Assembly: GCF_000972845.2 (NCBI RefSeq)
Contig: NC_040032.1
Location: 5,475,073-5,539,072 of the forward strand
Length of the DNA stretch: 64,000 nucleotides
Source of the DNA: Larimichthys crocea
Taxonomy: Eukaryota; Chordata; Actinopteri; Sciaenidae
Direction: 5' to 3'
Shown here: positions 36,721 through 49,920 of the stretch, piece after piece
Layout: the number at the start of each line of letters is the position of its first letter
Position numbering within the stretch: position 1 is the first letter of the stretch
Program-made: the position numbers and the translations under genes
The notes under the pieces: generated by a model
Databases searched by the model: none
What the model was told of the DNA's origin: nothing
The model's input: only the letters and a program-made list of their open reading frames with translations

Positions 36721-38544
36721 GTATTACAAGGACTTTTGGGTCTTCTGTGACTTCTTCAACAAGACTAAAGTACAATTTAAAAACAAAAGTCACGAGGACA
36801 GAAGACAAATACAGACCCTGTAATTATTTATTATTAGCCAGTGGGTTCCTCACAGCAACAGCACATCTTAGGATGAATATTTAGTAATTGACTGCACACA
36901 GATTATCTTAAACTTATCAGACTTCTCTGTACTAAAATTCTCAATTTCTCACTTATGTACAATGGAAAGTGTACAACCCTCTGTCTTCAAATCAAAATGT
37001 GTTGTTAACCGCACAGGCAGCTGAGACTCAGAGAAGAGAAACTTTTGCAAAAGCAAACGTTTCGGTGCTGCTACTTTGTACAGATCAACTCAGCAGGCAA
37101 CCAATCAGAATTGGTTTTGATTATACTGAAAGTAAGATTTTTAAGCTTTTGTCTCAGAAGTTTACCTGCCAGACTCATTGATTGATTTATTTAAGGTTAA
37201 CTGCTATTTTACATTTGGTGTGTGCATGTTTAGTATGTGTATTTTTGTCTTCTACATGGCACACAAGGAAACAACTGCCCACACAAAGCAACATTTCCAG
37301 TAAGGACAGGCAGTGTTGTACGAGCAAGGCACAGAATTTATTAGTTTTGATCATGGAATCTGTTTCCATTTGACTGTTTTTATTGTATATTTTTTTTGTA
37401 AAACTTCTAATAATAGTCTAATACTTAATTTGTTTCAGCCATGGAATCAGCCACAGATAACCACGTTAGATCTCCTAACCACAGACAGACTGTTTTTTTT
37501 TTCTACACATCAAAACCAAGATGCTATAAACAAAATTCTCTCAATAACAGGCACAAACACATTACTTTCTATAATAGCTGAAGACATACTGTGTCCAGTT
37601 TAAATATTAAAGGCCTAAATTACTTTGGGGACATACTTCAGTGATGCTATCATGGCTGCTTCAGGCACATTTTAGTGGTTTTGTGGGCAGGTTTATGGCG
37701 TGCAATGTAAACATGTCTCCTGACCGTGCATTTATTGGAGACAGGTGTTTATTTGCTGGAACATGAAGTTCTTCAAGGCTGCAAAACCAAGCTTTTATAT
37801 GATGGTTTATAGTATTTATATTAAGAGTGTTTCTCTGAGGGTGCCATTGCAGTTAGCAGAGGATGACAGATTAGAATCACACAGTGTGCAACAGACTAGA
37901 TTTTTAGTTTCACTTGTCTATTTTCAGCCAGTATTGAAGCATAAAGTAAGACATATGTGGTTTCCAGTGACCTAGTTTTTGCATGTTTGCTTTTTTTTCC
38001 CAGTGCAACTGTGTCCTCATTTATGTTTTTTTAATGTAGATGGAAGGGTGCGATATGACCGTTCCACCTTCTAGAAAGTCTCATGGCCTGAGTGACTCAG
38101 CAATAACTGAAGTTAAACCAAGTACTGGGAAAAAACATCTCAAACTGTTTTTTGCTGCTCCACGGTGAAGATTGTGTCACCTCTTTGGTTAACACCTGCA
38201 GTACAAAACAGTCATCGCCTTGGTTGTTCTTACTGAACTTGCTGCAAACTACCCGCCTTGTTTGATGTTTGGTTTTGGTTTAGTATCAGGATAGTGTCAC
38301 AGACTTATAAATCCAAAGTGTGACAACAGAAGTGGGTGACATACTTGTATGTAAGTTTTGTTTTTAGAACATTTACAATAAAGTGGAGTCCAAAGTTTGG
38401 ATTCTGGGTTACTGTAACACAATCAGGGGTTGTTTTGAGTGAAGTTAACTGCTCAAACACACACACACACAACTTCTGAACCAAAACCAAATGTCAAACA
38501 AGGCAGCAAGTTTGGTAAGAGCATCCAAGGTGACAACTGTTTTG

Positions 38545-38850
38545 CACTGTCACCTCACAGCAAGAAAGTCCCTAGTTTGAATATGATTTTGGGGCCTGTG
38601 TGAAGTTTACATTATTTCTCTGCCTGCATGGGTACTTCGGCTTCCTCCCGCAGACCGAAGACATGCAGGTTAATTGGTGACTAAATTGCCCGTTGGTGTG
38701 AATGTGAGCGTATTTGTCTATCTCTGTGTCTGTCCTCTGATCAACTGGCGAGTTGCCCAGATACATTCTCCCCAGATCTCAAACTGGAATAGGCTCGAGC
38801 CCCCCACGATCCTGGTAATGGTTGAGCAGTTACAGAAAATGGTTTGTCTG
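38545..38850 (+). mobile_element. SINE-like element
   Basis: The order CACCTCACAGCAAGAAAGT, a degraded B-box region (CTAGTTTGAATATG), GGGGCCTGTGTGAAGTTTAC, CTTCGGCTTCCTCCCGCAGA, CCGAAGACATGCAGGTTAAT, TGGTGACTAAATTGCCC, GGTGTGAATGTGAGCG, ACTGGCGAG, AACTGGAATAGGCTCGAGCC and CCCCCCACGATCCTGG follows a SINE-like family found throughout teleosts. The element is nearly full length but diverged, has no coding capacity, and sits in the large jade2 intron. Confidence 0.7.
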
Positions 38851-41037
38851 TGATGACTTTATGTGGTATGTGTCAATACCAGATAAAGTCATGACAGTTT
38901 TAACGTTAGGAAAGGTGACCACTGTTTACAAATCGTTGAGTCAGTTCACACTTTTAACATCACATTCTGATCCAACTTCCTGTTAAAAACCAATCAAAAC
39001 TTTCTCAGAGCATCAACCATGTCGGTAAAACAGTCATCACCCACTTCCCACTATCAGATCTCCGTACCAGTTACACATTAAACCAGCCTCATCACATAGA
39101 ACACTTCACAATGTGTTCACAGTTTGACATCATGACAGTAATTGTAATTTCAAATTTACAGAACAACTTTAGGTTTGTTATTGCCATGAAGATCTGTTTT
39201 TCAGAGGGCGGAGATGATGCTGAATGAGGTGGTAAATATCAATACTGCTACAGGCAGCTTGGTTTTATTATGATCACCTGCTTAACTTGCTTTTATGTTC
39301 AGAGCAGACCAAACTAGCTGCCGGCATATAGTATCCACACTGCTCTCTTGCAGCAGGGAAGCTTGTCCTCAGTCTGTAAATCCAGAGTACAATAAAACTG
39401 AAACTAATTGGGAGGTTTCAGAGATTATAGTCAGCTGGGCCCACCCGGTTAGTGCCCAAAATCCATCACTTCCCTAACTGAGTTTCAGCATATAGCTCTG
39501 AACACAATTTGGCAGACGTTCCCACATGCTATAATTTTGTCCCAGCCAGCCTCTCAAACCATTATGGAATAAAGCTTCCCTGCTGAGCACCCTGTAGCAT
39601 CTGCAAACACATTCCTCAGACCTCCACTTACCCCTGGCTAGTTGGGCAATAAAATATAGCCAATTAGGCTTTACTCCTTGCTGTGTGAAGCCCTTCTCCT
39701 GCTGCTGAGTGTGATTTGAGTCTGAATTACTTCCTCCCTGACTCCCCCTCCTTAGAAGAGGTGTACAGAGAAGAACTTCTCTACCTTACCTGCCAAAAAG
39801 TGTGAAACTTCTCCGGTTCTTGCGCCACCGCCTCTGTTCATTAGTGCTGTATCCAGTATTATCCATTGCTGAAATGTCACCATCCTCTATTTTTTATTTC
39901 CGGGCAGTTCAAGACACTGTAGAAGTCTCTCTTTCAACTATTTGAATACTTAGTTGCATCCTGTAGATTATGTGTGCATTTCCGAACATTCTTAAGAAGA
40001 TTCAAATCATTAATACGCAAAAGAAATTAGAACATGTATGAAAATATGAGGCACTGACATGGTGCTGCATTTAATGTAGTCAGCTGTCGATACATCTTGT
40101 ATGTATTGTGTTTTTTAAGTGGAACGGTTTTTATAGTTCTTATGTAATGATTTGATTTTTAAAATATTAATATTAATATTAATACTAATATTTCAGGAAA
40201 GTTGGATTAATATTGTGATAATACTATTTATCATGATAGTTTTGACTAGAATAATCATAGCATGAAAACTTGATAGTTCACGTCCCTCACCGATTAGACC
40301 TTTTGGTTACACCTACTAATGCAGCATAAGGACACTGAACAGACAAGCACCACCTCATAATTCATCAACCCAAACTGAATAGTCAGTGTACAGTATCTTA
40401 ATGGTATAATAACAGCAAATGTACATTCTACTGCAACTAAGTCAGCCAACGTTAGCAGTGACCTGGGTCATTCCCTCTCCTCAACCCTGCTTTCCTCGCT
40501 GTCTTCGACTGCCCTCTCAAATAAGGCAAAAAAATAAGTTTAAAAATAAGAAAGAAAAAGAAACTTGCACAAATAAACACTTAGTAATAATGAGCAGAGG
40601 GCTGCTGCCTACCAGTAGTAGACTATATTTGTGTTGTGCAGTACTAGGAATTCCTTAAGGAACTGTGACAAGGAGAGCTGCAAATTTCCAAAAGCCCAGA
40701 TCAGTCTCTTCTTTAATCCTGTCAGGGCTTATGCATGCTGCATGCAAGACAGGCGATCCATGCTGTCTGCATACATTGTCAAGTGAGATTTTGGAGACAA
40801 TTTAATCCCTCCCTAAATCCTGTTTTGTTTGCTGACATGAAACAGTTTGTCCAGTAAAACCTCAATCCAATGGAGACGAGGGCTTTGGAGTAATAAGGTT
40901 TTCATAACCGGGATTTGATCTTTACATATTTGCTATTAGACATAGCGTGTCCTCGCTTTCCTCTCATTTTAATTAAACCATGTGTGTGAGTGTGTGGTGT
41001 GTGTGTTGTGTGTGTGTGTGTTGTTTGCCTGTTTGTT

Positions 41038-41083
<46 letters not shown>

Positions 41084-41777
41084 CCTCCCTCCGTTTCTCT
41101 CATTTCCCCTTCATCTCTACATGAACTGTGCACGAAGAACCTGGAGAAAGGGAGGAGTGAGCGAGATAAAAAAAAACAGGAGAAAGGAAAGGTAGAGGAG
41201 CTGTTGGAGGGGGCTGAAAAAAATTAGAAAAAAGACAGGATGGAACAGGGGGTAGGCAGCTGGATGAAAGAGTGCAAGCAAGGAGGGAGGAGGAAGAGCA
41301 GTGCACATTAGTAGTGCCCATCGAAAAGAGGAGTATGTGATTTCAGAGGAATGAAAGGAGAAAGAGGAGCAGAGTGTTGGTGTCACACGGTTTATTTAGA
41401 GTTTATTGCTTTGGCAGAACTCCAGACCCCCTCCTCACACTCCTCCAGCAGGCATATCAGTGTGTGTGTGTGTCTGTGTGTGTGTGTGTGTGTACTGCTG
41501 GATACACACACATAATCTTTATATGTGTATACACACTTAAACATGCAAACTGTTACATGAAGATTTGTTTACATTTGACATTTAGATGCATGTGATGAAA
41601 ACACACACATACACACACAACCAAAACGCTCTGATTGGAGAATGATGTTGCCATGGATCCCAGATGGGCGTGGCTACACTGTCAGTGACTGACTAGCAGG
41701 AGTTAATAAATCATGTAGTTTGGGTGTGTTTGTGTGGAAGTGATAGACTTTGGCGTGTGTGCTTGATTGTAGTGTGT

Positions 41778-41841
<64 letters not shown>

Positions 41842-44519
41842 CTGACGGCTATGTGTGCTGCACATCAGGGAGGGTTTCACAAATTTTCAGTCTGCCGTAT
41901 CCAGCTGCAGCAGCCTCCACTGTCTGTCTGCATGTCTGACCCACTTTCTCCCCTTTCCTTCTTTCCCTCCTTCCTTTGTCAGCTCCTTTTGTCGTTTCTT
42001 CTTGTCTTGTAGTCCTTCCATCTTGCTGTCCTTTCTTCCTCTATCTCTTTCATGTGCCTTTAATCTCTCTCTTCCCTCACTTCTATGTGTCTTGCAATTT
42101 TGACAAGCTGAAGATGATCATGAACTCAATGAACAACCCACAGCATATTATTCCTTTTTTTCCCCCTTTGTGTTTATTTATTTTCTCAACATATCTTTTA
42201 TCCCTCCTCTTAAGCTTGGTTTATAGTTGTACAGCACCTACTCACTTAGCACCAAATCTACACTATGTATAGGCTGTGCACAGCTACCTGTGGGAATTTC
42301 TTCTATAATGCAGATGTGAAAAATCCATACAGTAATAGCACATAATTGGCTGAGACCTAGAATTAGAGCTGACATGTTGATTTTCTGGCCTCAGCTGGAC
42401 AATAAAGTTATGGAGTTACATCTTTATGCTGCAACATAACTTTTTTGCATAGAATTATAGGTGAACTTTAGGCAAAAGTGACTCTTATAAGTATGATATG
42501 GCTGCAGCAAGTGATATAAAACACAGCCAACATTTTGAAAGCGGACATCAGGGCACAACTTACTGGAAAGCAGAAACTGGACAATATGCATGCTGTGTGT
42601 AGAATCTACCTCACAAAAATCAAAAACTTTAGTAATACAGTGAATTTGTGAAACTAAAATCTGTAACCATTAAGAATACAGTGATCATCACCTAAGAATT
42701 ATGGAGGCGCTGTCAGCTTTGCCGTCCAACTCTAAGAGAAGGAAGAGAATCACATAATCCATGACGGTCAGTCTCTTTACAGAAATGGCAATACCTGCAC
42801 TCTGCAGCACAGCCCAGAGCCCAGGCAATGGAGTCATTGAGTAAAGCTAGATGAGTAGCAATTACATAAGACTCCTGGGCTCCTGTCATGACTGACTTCT
42901 CTCTTCTCTTCATGTACTGAGGTGGTTCGCATAGATACTGCTATTGAAGAGATTTAGCTTTTTATGTGCGCACTATCACTCAATATCATAATCTAAAACG
43001 GTTACTGTGGGGAATATGATAAGAACCACAATATGGCCTCATCACATTCATTCATCGATCTCGTGGTGAAATCTGATACTGAACTGTAAATCAAATCTCA
43101 TGCCATTTATTGTGGGACTCCCTTGCATCATGCCTAAGTCCAGCTTTGCGCATCTAGAACCCCTCTTTCTCTGTTCTTAGTTTATTCTTGTTTCGCTGCC
43201 CATCTGTCTTTCTGAATGTCTCATATGCTATTCATGAGTTATCCATCTTCTGTTTTTAAACTTTTATTACATTCATTCTCACCTTGTGGATGCAAGTCCA
43301 ATAAAAAGTAGTCCTGCTGGGGAAACATCATAAGTAACAGACCCACAACCTATTTTAAGTCTCTCTACTGTGAGCTGAAGTCAAAGCATGGCTATGAAGG
43401 TACCCATGCTGACAGTAAATTAAGTGCACAGTTATGGCTTCAAGCTTTTAATTTCAGTGACATTCTGCATATACCCATTGCCTATAAGTGCAGTTATTCT
43501 TTCAAAATTGCATTTGAACTTGCATATTTTTGTTTATGTTAGGATTAGGTGTCAAAATCCTGTTCAGATGTTGACGTGCAGATACAGACTTTATGCAAAG
43601 CACTACTTTTCTTTAAATCTGGAAGACATAGATGTATTGTGGAAAAGCCTCCCCTTAGAAACTGAGAAGCTGCAGATACTTTAGAAACCACAGCCCAGAA
43701 AATACTTATCCGTTGAATATAAATATAGAATTTAACTTAACTTACTGTCACCGGAAAAGTTTGGGGGGTAAAAAAAATAAATGTGCTGAAGACACTGCTG
43801 ACTGTCACGAATTTAACTTGTGTTCATCAGGATTTTTTTGTGAGTTCCAATGCTGTGAAAAACAGGTGCTATAGTAAAGCTAATTTCAAAATAAATACAA
43901 TTTCTCTCCTGTGCTAGTTCAGCTCTTCAGGTAGATAAGAAATGATGTGTTTATATTTCCAGAGCAGAGTTAGGATCGAAATTAACACAAGAATAACTGG
44001 GTAATAACTGCATTTCTTTGTGGACAATGTAGACACAAACACAAAAGCCGAAAAAAAGGAAGTCCTTCTGTGCACAGGACTCAAGATAGAAATGTAATAT
44101 CACCCTTGCGTTCACACTTATTGAATACAGATATTGCTGCTCTTATCTTGTGCGCGCCCACTCACTCTCCTTACATGAGCTATTTGGGTCGTGACCAGTA
44201 GTTAAAGAAGCAAGATAATGCACATTGGCCAGCGTTCCCCACTGTGAGCAGTGTTATTGATCTGCGCTCTGACAGCTTCAGTGGGTTAAATCGAGTCACC
44301 AACTGTTTTAGGGTCCTCTGAAGGGTACTACAGAGGGATGGTAACAAATTCACACCAAGCTACTTTATCCTTTAGGTAGCTGATATTATCTGAAGGTCTT
44401 TACAATCCACAACACGGGTATTTGTGTTCCTGCTGCCAAGATCTGCTTTTATGGCAGCTATTATTTCAGCCCACAGTATTTTATACAGTCTGTTTATGTT
44501 GCAGGGACTTGTAGGGAAT
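38851..44519. other. intronic stretch without recognised genes
   Basis: No coding exon or RNA gene is supported. It contains an ATTAAT-rich run at 40162-40195 and simple-sequence blocks at 40981-41081 and 41461-42090 (separate entry). A fragment near 42212-42300 (AAGCTTGGTTTATAGTTGTA) may belong to an interspersed repeat but is too short to name. ORFs across the TG and CT tracts are products of the repeats. Confidence 0.55.
40981..42090. repeat. microsatellite and polypyrimidine cluster
   Basis: A TG-rich run (about 40981-41024) leads into an uninterrupted (CT)n at 41039-41081. Purine-rich DNA follows at 41130-41375, then a TG run near 41459-41493, a long (TG)n at 41772-41836 with one GAG break, and a polypyrimidine stretch at about 41936-42085. 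Such runs can form Z-DNA (TG) or triplex H-DNA (CT/GA). Confidence 0.85.
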
Positions 44520-44790
44520 CTGGCAAAGCAAAGCAAGTCAAGGCAAGTTTATTTGTATAGCACCTTTTAAACACAAAGACGTTTCAGAGAGATTTACATA
44601 TGGCATGAGATGGCACTAAAAAGAGTATGAGCGTGAAAAATGGGGGAAAAAAACAAAAACACAAAGAGTTGATAACACATTACAGTGATCAAGTGCCTTA
44701 ACTTTGATGAAGAAAAAAAAGGAAAGGTCTTTAGCCTTGATTTAAAAGAGTAATGCGTTCTGCTCCTGTGCTGTATCGTGAACAGGTTCA
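44520..44790 (+). repeat. dispersed teleost repeat 4, 5' part
   Basis: GGCAAGTTTATTTGTATAGC, ACCTTTTAAACACAAAG, GAGATTTACAT, CAGTGATCAAGTGCC, GAAAGGTCTTTAGCCTTGAT and TTAAAAGAGTAATG are the ordered landmarks of the 5' half of a long interspersed repeat abundant in fish genomes. The element stops near 44790, so this is a truncated copy. It has no coding function. Confidence 0.65.
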
Positions 44791-46608
44791 CCCATTTAAT
44801 CCAGTCTACCTAAATAAAAGCACTTTCATTAGAAATATTGCAATGCCTTTAGTTCTCAATATTGTAAAAGAATATTTGGGTAAAAGGCTTTCACAGACAA
44901 CCAATACTCTCAACCAAGTAATAGTCTAGCACTTAACCCCACATAAATCCTGAAATGTTCTTAACAAACAAATATTAATCAGTGAGCTTGAGAAGGTTTT
45001 TTAGTAATAGGAGGTACTATTATTGTTTTCTTTTGCTCTTTTATTGAGTAACCAATCAGAGATTTTGACCTGAAAATATTCATATATATTTAAATAATCA
45101 ACAGCATAGGTTTACTCTGACTTGAATCTAGCCAAAGACATATAGATCAGTCAGCTCTCCGTTGGTGTGTTTTCTAACTAATTGGCTCTCATTTTGTATA
45201 AGGTTATCAACAGTAAAGTGCTGAAGCAGGTCAGTACTCCTGATTACTTGCTTCTTCACCACAGGTCTGTGTCATAGGGCACCAATATTGGCTCAGTAGC
45301 TTGACATGTCTGTGGTGTGTGTTGGTCCATCAATAGTGATTAAAACACCATTTGTTTAGTCTGTTTCTAAACCAGGTCAAGCTTTTTGACAACCATAAAC
45401 TAAACTTTCTTTTCTGGCGCTGCGGCAGCAGCACTAGATTCACCAAATTTACGTCTCTGAGACAGGTTTTTATTTTCCCTCATAAATTTGTAATATTGTG
45501 ACAGATGAGGATGCTGGGTGTGGGAGGTATTTTACTGTCCCTGTAGGATCATGAAAAGGACTTGTGATGTGCACAGACCTATTGCTTTGACGGCGTTGGT
45601 CACTGGGGTGTATTTTTTAATGTTTGACTGTAAAGGAAAACCTTTAAAGGCACCTTTTAGAAGATGTAGTCTCCAGTTAATTGCCAATATCAGGCAAAGT
45701 ATTACCAATAAAATGCCTCAGAATCTTATAGGTACCACTGTTTTTTATTTGATGATTTGAAGCTACGTGTTGAAATCTGGTCATTTAAACCTTTGCAAAA
45801 ATATATATATGTCATAGGATTTCCCATTAAATCCTATTAATTTGGATACTTTGAATCATCCGATATTGATTCCTAAAATCGCTGCTCTGAAATGTGTAGG
45901 GAGTGGTTACCTATTATAAATGAATCCCCGATCCTAATCTTCCTCTCTCCAACGTGGTAGTACACATACTATGAGAAACTATAAGAAACAGTCATCGGTC
46001 CTTGCCTTATCTTTGGCTGTGTACTCATTGGACAACACAGAGAGACTTTGCAATAGTTTCCTATCCCTACCTCTACTTCTTTGTGGAGTCTAGTCATTAC
46101 AATGGAGAAAATTTAGGAGTAGAAAGTCATATAGAGTGTGACTCTACATGGACACGGAAACTGTAGCGTCAATAGTCTCAGCCTTCATGGACCTGTCAGC
46201 GGTTTATGGGTTCATGACTCAGGATGGTTAACGGACTCTGGCTATCTTGTACACGATCGAGAGATCGCATCTACGAGAATGATGAGCCAACTGAAAAACG
46301 ACTCCACACATTGATCTCTCGACTCCTGGTTGGTGTTTATTAAGGAGATATTATCACTGGGTATAATATGTGATACAGAGGACGTTGACTAGCTGTCTGT
46401 GGGCTAGCTAGTGTGTTGATCAGGCTGGTGTCAATACAGATAGCGCAGATGAATTAGTAAGCAGACTTTCACTTTTTACCCTCCCTTTGCTTAAACCGAT
46501 AAATAAAGTAGACAAGTGTACTTTTTGTTGTATGGCAGTCCATAAGTAGCTGCATAGGATAGCAATTATTATCTAAAATATGCAGAATTCATAATTTTTC
46601 ATTGCAGT

Positions 46609-47112
46609 ATGAAGAAGCAACAAACTTCTTAGCAGTGACACAAAGCCAATACAGAAGTGCCAAAAACTGCAGTTTCTCAAACGTCCACTTGAGGCTGGCT
46701 ACAGAACAAGTCAATCTCTATAAGCCCCCACATTAAAATGTCCAACTACACAGCAGAAATAAACATTTTTACAGCCTTGTACGAAAAACAGTTTTGGTCC
46801 CTATAGCTAAGTCCCCTGCTCATGACAGTTGGACTGAGGCTGATTTCTATATAATTCACCCACTCATATTATATTAAGGCCCAAAGTTAGGCACAATTAA
46901 AAGCGTGGACACTTTAATTGACAGGTGAGTGCCATCACAGGTGGCTTTTTTGAGCGCACAGGCATCATTCAGCCCACCTCAGGTCCAATGACAATCCACA
47001 TTTTTGCCCATTTTTAAATTAGCCGAGAGGTGGCAGAGGTAGGACTGTGAAGATGGCAGCTCTTCAGAAACCTATGGGTGACATCACGGATACACATTCA
47101 TACTGTCTATGA
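46609..47112 (-). mobile_element. dispersed teleost repeat 2 (- copy)
   Basis: This is the inverted counterpart of 5985-6507. Shared landmarks, read on the minus strand, include TAGACAGTATGA, GATGTCACCCATAGGTTTC, AGGACTGCC-like spacing changed to TCACAGTCCTACCTCTGCCA, CAAAAATGTGGATTG, TGGGCTGAATGATG, AGCCACCTGTGATGGCACTC, ACCTGTCAATTAAAG, CAAAACTGTTTTTCGTAC, AGCCTCAAGTGGACGTTTGA and AACTGCAGTTTTTGGCAC. The two copies differ by substitutions and small indels, so both are old. There is no ORF. Confidence 0.68.
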
Positions 47113-47199
47113 AAAACAACAGCATGCTTTGATCGAATCATTTAAACCTTTTTATGGCTGTCCTCATGGTTATCGATGTAGATGTAAATAGCAGCACAC

Positions 47200-47550
47200 T
47201 CATGTGTAAATGAGCCCAATAATCCCAGCAGTGTAACTAATAGATGAAACATACTTGTGACCAATTGATTAACTGTTTACACTTGTAATCACAACAGAGC
47301 TCCTTCTATAACAAGCTGTCCGCATTTAAGAGCACAGTCCCGTTTAATTATTCCTGTTAGGATTGTCTTGTTAGTAATTAACCCGGGCTCTCCATATTAG
47401 GTTCGGGGTGATATTGGGCCAATTAAAGATCAATAATCCTGATCTTTAGCCAGCCGCTTCTTCACAGTGGTGTCTATGTATTTCAGAGCCAACGAACAGT
47501 CGATGGTGCTCATTAGTAAGCAGCACAGGTTTGTAGCCAATATGCTCGGA
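47200..47550. promoter_or_regulatory. candidate conserved non-coding element
   Basis: Directly beyond the repeat copy, about 350 bases of non-repetitive DNA carry many homeobox-type cores: CAATTGATTAACTG, GTTTAATTATTCC, TTAGTAATTAACCC, GGCCAATTAAAG, GCTCATTAGTAAG. A perfect 8-bp inverted repeat (AAAGATCA at 47425-47432, TGATCTTT at 47440-47447) lies around a 7-base loop. There is no coding frame. In this window it is the block that most looks like a vertebrate developmental enhancer, by motif density alone. Confidence 0.3.
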
Positions 47551-49071
47551 GCTGAGAGTGTCAGGTCAATATAGATCTGAGCTGAAAGTTAGTTGGGGAA
47601 GTAAAGGAAAAGATATATTCTTATCTCCTTTGTTTCTTAGCTTATTTTCTTCTCTGACTGAGTGATATAACTGAATAGTAAAATGAAAAATATAAAAAAC
47701 TAGCTGTATTGTATCAGGGGTTTTTGTCTTATTTTTCTTGTATCTCTTCCTCACTCTCCCCCTCTGATAGTATGTCTTCACAGTAATTCACCACATGTGC
47801 GTCACATATCACTTAAGTCAATACCATGAAATCCATTTTTAGTCACAGACACTTAGACACGCACACACACACACACACACAATACACACACACATGCATT
47901 CCCTGTCTGGTCCCACTGGGTTTATCTCTATCTCAGAGATCAGTTTGGGAATTAGTTCTGACGCAGCTCCTTCTTTTCCGCCCGGGGCAGCACACACTTG
48001 GACACACACTGTCTTTCTCAGACACACACACATACAATGCTACAAATACACAAACTCATCTACACACTGCCTCTGAATGGAAAGAGACGCTCATTAAAAA
48101 CTGTATGTTTCCACCCACCTGTTGTTATGTAGGAGTGTGCGTTAAATAACAGTGTCAATAATGAATAGATGGATGAATTAATAATAATAAGTTTAAAGAG
48201 AGAGAGCATATTAAAACATTTTTCTTCTTTGTTTTTTGTTGTTGTAAACACACCATTGACATATTGTCACCATGTGTTAAACAAATAAACACCATACGGT
48301 AAACTGAAAACACATTTATCAAACCCAACATCATGTTTATTGAAGAGCAGCAAAAACATGCTTTTACATATAGGTTTATATATTGGCAGGATTAATATTA
48401 TCAACCAATATTGCCCCCCTTACAGGTACTACAGTTTAAAATGAGCTTGTAGCTATATCTGGTGCATATGTTGTGCATCATCCCTGCTAAATGAACAATA
48501 AATAACTACATAAGATAGTTTTTTTTACATTTCTATAGGCTGTTGTTGATGACCTTTATTATTCTTAATACAAGTATAAGTTTCACTGCCATGTGTTTTA
48601 TATTTAGTGTTTATTTTTTACTGAAGGCATTTTGACATGTAGGAAAAGCTTAAGTGTAAATAATAGAATAATGATGGCTGAATTCCATGTAGCTGCTTCA
48701 GTTTCGGTGCATGCTGTCACACTGTCACAGTTTACTGGGACACTTGAATCCAACAGAGACATCGTTAATGTTATTACTAACACCTGTGCTTTCCCTGCTA
48801 TGACAAGTCAAAATGTGTTGCTGAGAAAAAGGCCTATTATAATTTCCAGTTACATGTATTGGTTAAAATTAACGAGAAATAACTTTTAGTAATGAATTTT
48901 ATTGTTGTTGTAAAAAACATAATCATAATGCGTAAATGTAGTTCGCGAATAGTCCAATTTGTGTTCAAATTATTTTTGGTTATATTGGTCCAAAAATCAA
49001 TTGGACTTCAATAGATAATGTTTGATCTCCTGAAAATGTGCTTCAAATTTGTTCAGTATTTGGATGGAAAA

Positions 49072-49074
<3 letters not shown>

Positions 49075-49105
<31 letters not shown>

Positions 49106-49195
49106 GGGCATGGTGCCCTCCTGCCAGACACCTGTTGATGTAATTAGTGGTTGATGACAGCCAGTGGTCTGTTGACCGCTCTGTGTGCAGGCTTG

Positions 49196-49292
<97 letters not shown>

Positions 49293-49297
49293 CGTAT

Positions 49298-49342
<45 letters not shown>
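49075..49342. repeat. compound microsatellite (AC)n - unique - (TG)47 - (GA)n
   Basis: (AC)n at 49075-49103, 94 bases of unique sequence, then 94 uninterrupted bases of TG (47 units, 49198-49291), a 10-base gap and (AG)n at 49302-49342. This is the longest pure microsatellite in the window. The AC and TG tracts are complementary, so a transcript could fold back here. The ORFs of up to 108 codons across this region are repeat products. Confidence 0.9.
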
Positions 49343-49344
<2 letters not shown>

Positions 49345-49724
49345 ACATAAAAAAAATTAACAAAACCAAATTACTAAAAATAGCAGCATTGATCAGTAAT
49401 TAAATACGTGACTTGTTATATTAATGTTTATGTCTACACTAGCAATTTAACTTTTTTCTAATAAATGTTAAGACAAATATAATTGGGTAACATGAATGTG
49501 CAACTTCACATTTAAACTCTGGAACCTAATTACGGAAGATAACATTAATTATTACAGTTGTTTTCTGTTTTTTAAAATTGTATACAAATCTGTGTAAAAT
49601 GACAGACATTATCTGTAAATTTACAACCAAACTGTTGTTTTAGGTGTAAAGAAATATATGAAAATAAAAATATATGAAATATAGGTTTTTGTAATGTTAT
49701 CAATGAAAATAATTCTATGGCTTT

Positions 49725-49920
49725 TGTTTGGCAGCTGCTCCTGCCAGTCATTTAGTAATAGTGCCAGAGAGACATGATGAGCGCAGAGAGAGCCTTATTG
49801 TGTGAAGGTTAGAAAGAGATCGAGAGATGGACAGTGTGGTATGACAGGCATTGGCCTTGCTCAGCACAGTTAATACACTTATAATGCCGATTATCTCCAG
49901 CCTGTCGTGTCATGGATGGA
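49725..49920. promoter_or_regulatory. candidate conserved non-coding element
   Basis: The block from GGCAGCTGCTCCTGCCAG through CAGTCATTTAGTAATAGTG, GACATGATGAGCGCAG, GGCATTGGCCTTGCTCAGC, ACAGTTAATACACTTATAA, TGCCGATTATCTCCAGCCTG is unique-looking, not low complexity, and lies in AT-rich surroundings. It has an E-box (CAGCTG), TAAT and GATA-type (TTATCT) sites. Function is inferred from appearance only. Confidence 0.25.

Noticed and set aside
44594..44791. Minus-strand 65-codon ORF, and similar frames at 55204-55559
   Set aside because: They lie inside dispersed repeat 4 and are spurious translations seen wherever that repeat occurs.
49043..49369. ORFs of 69-108 codons (His-Thr or Cys-Val repeats)
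   Set aside because: They are translations of CA/TG microsatellites.
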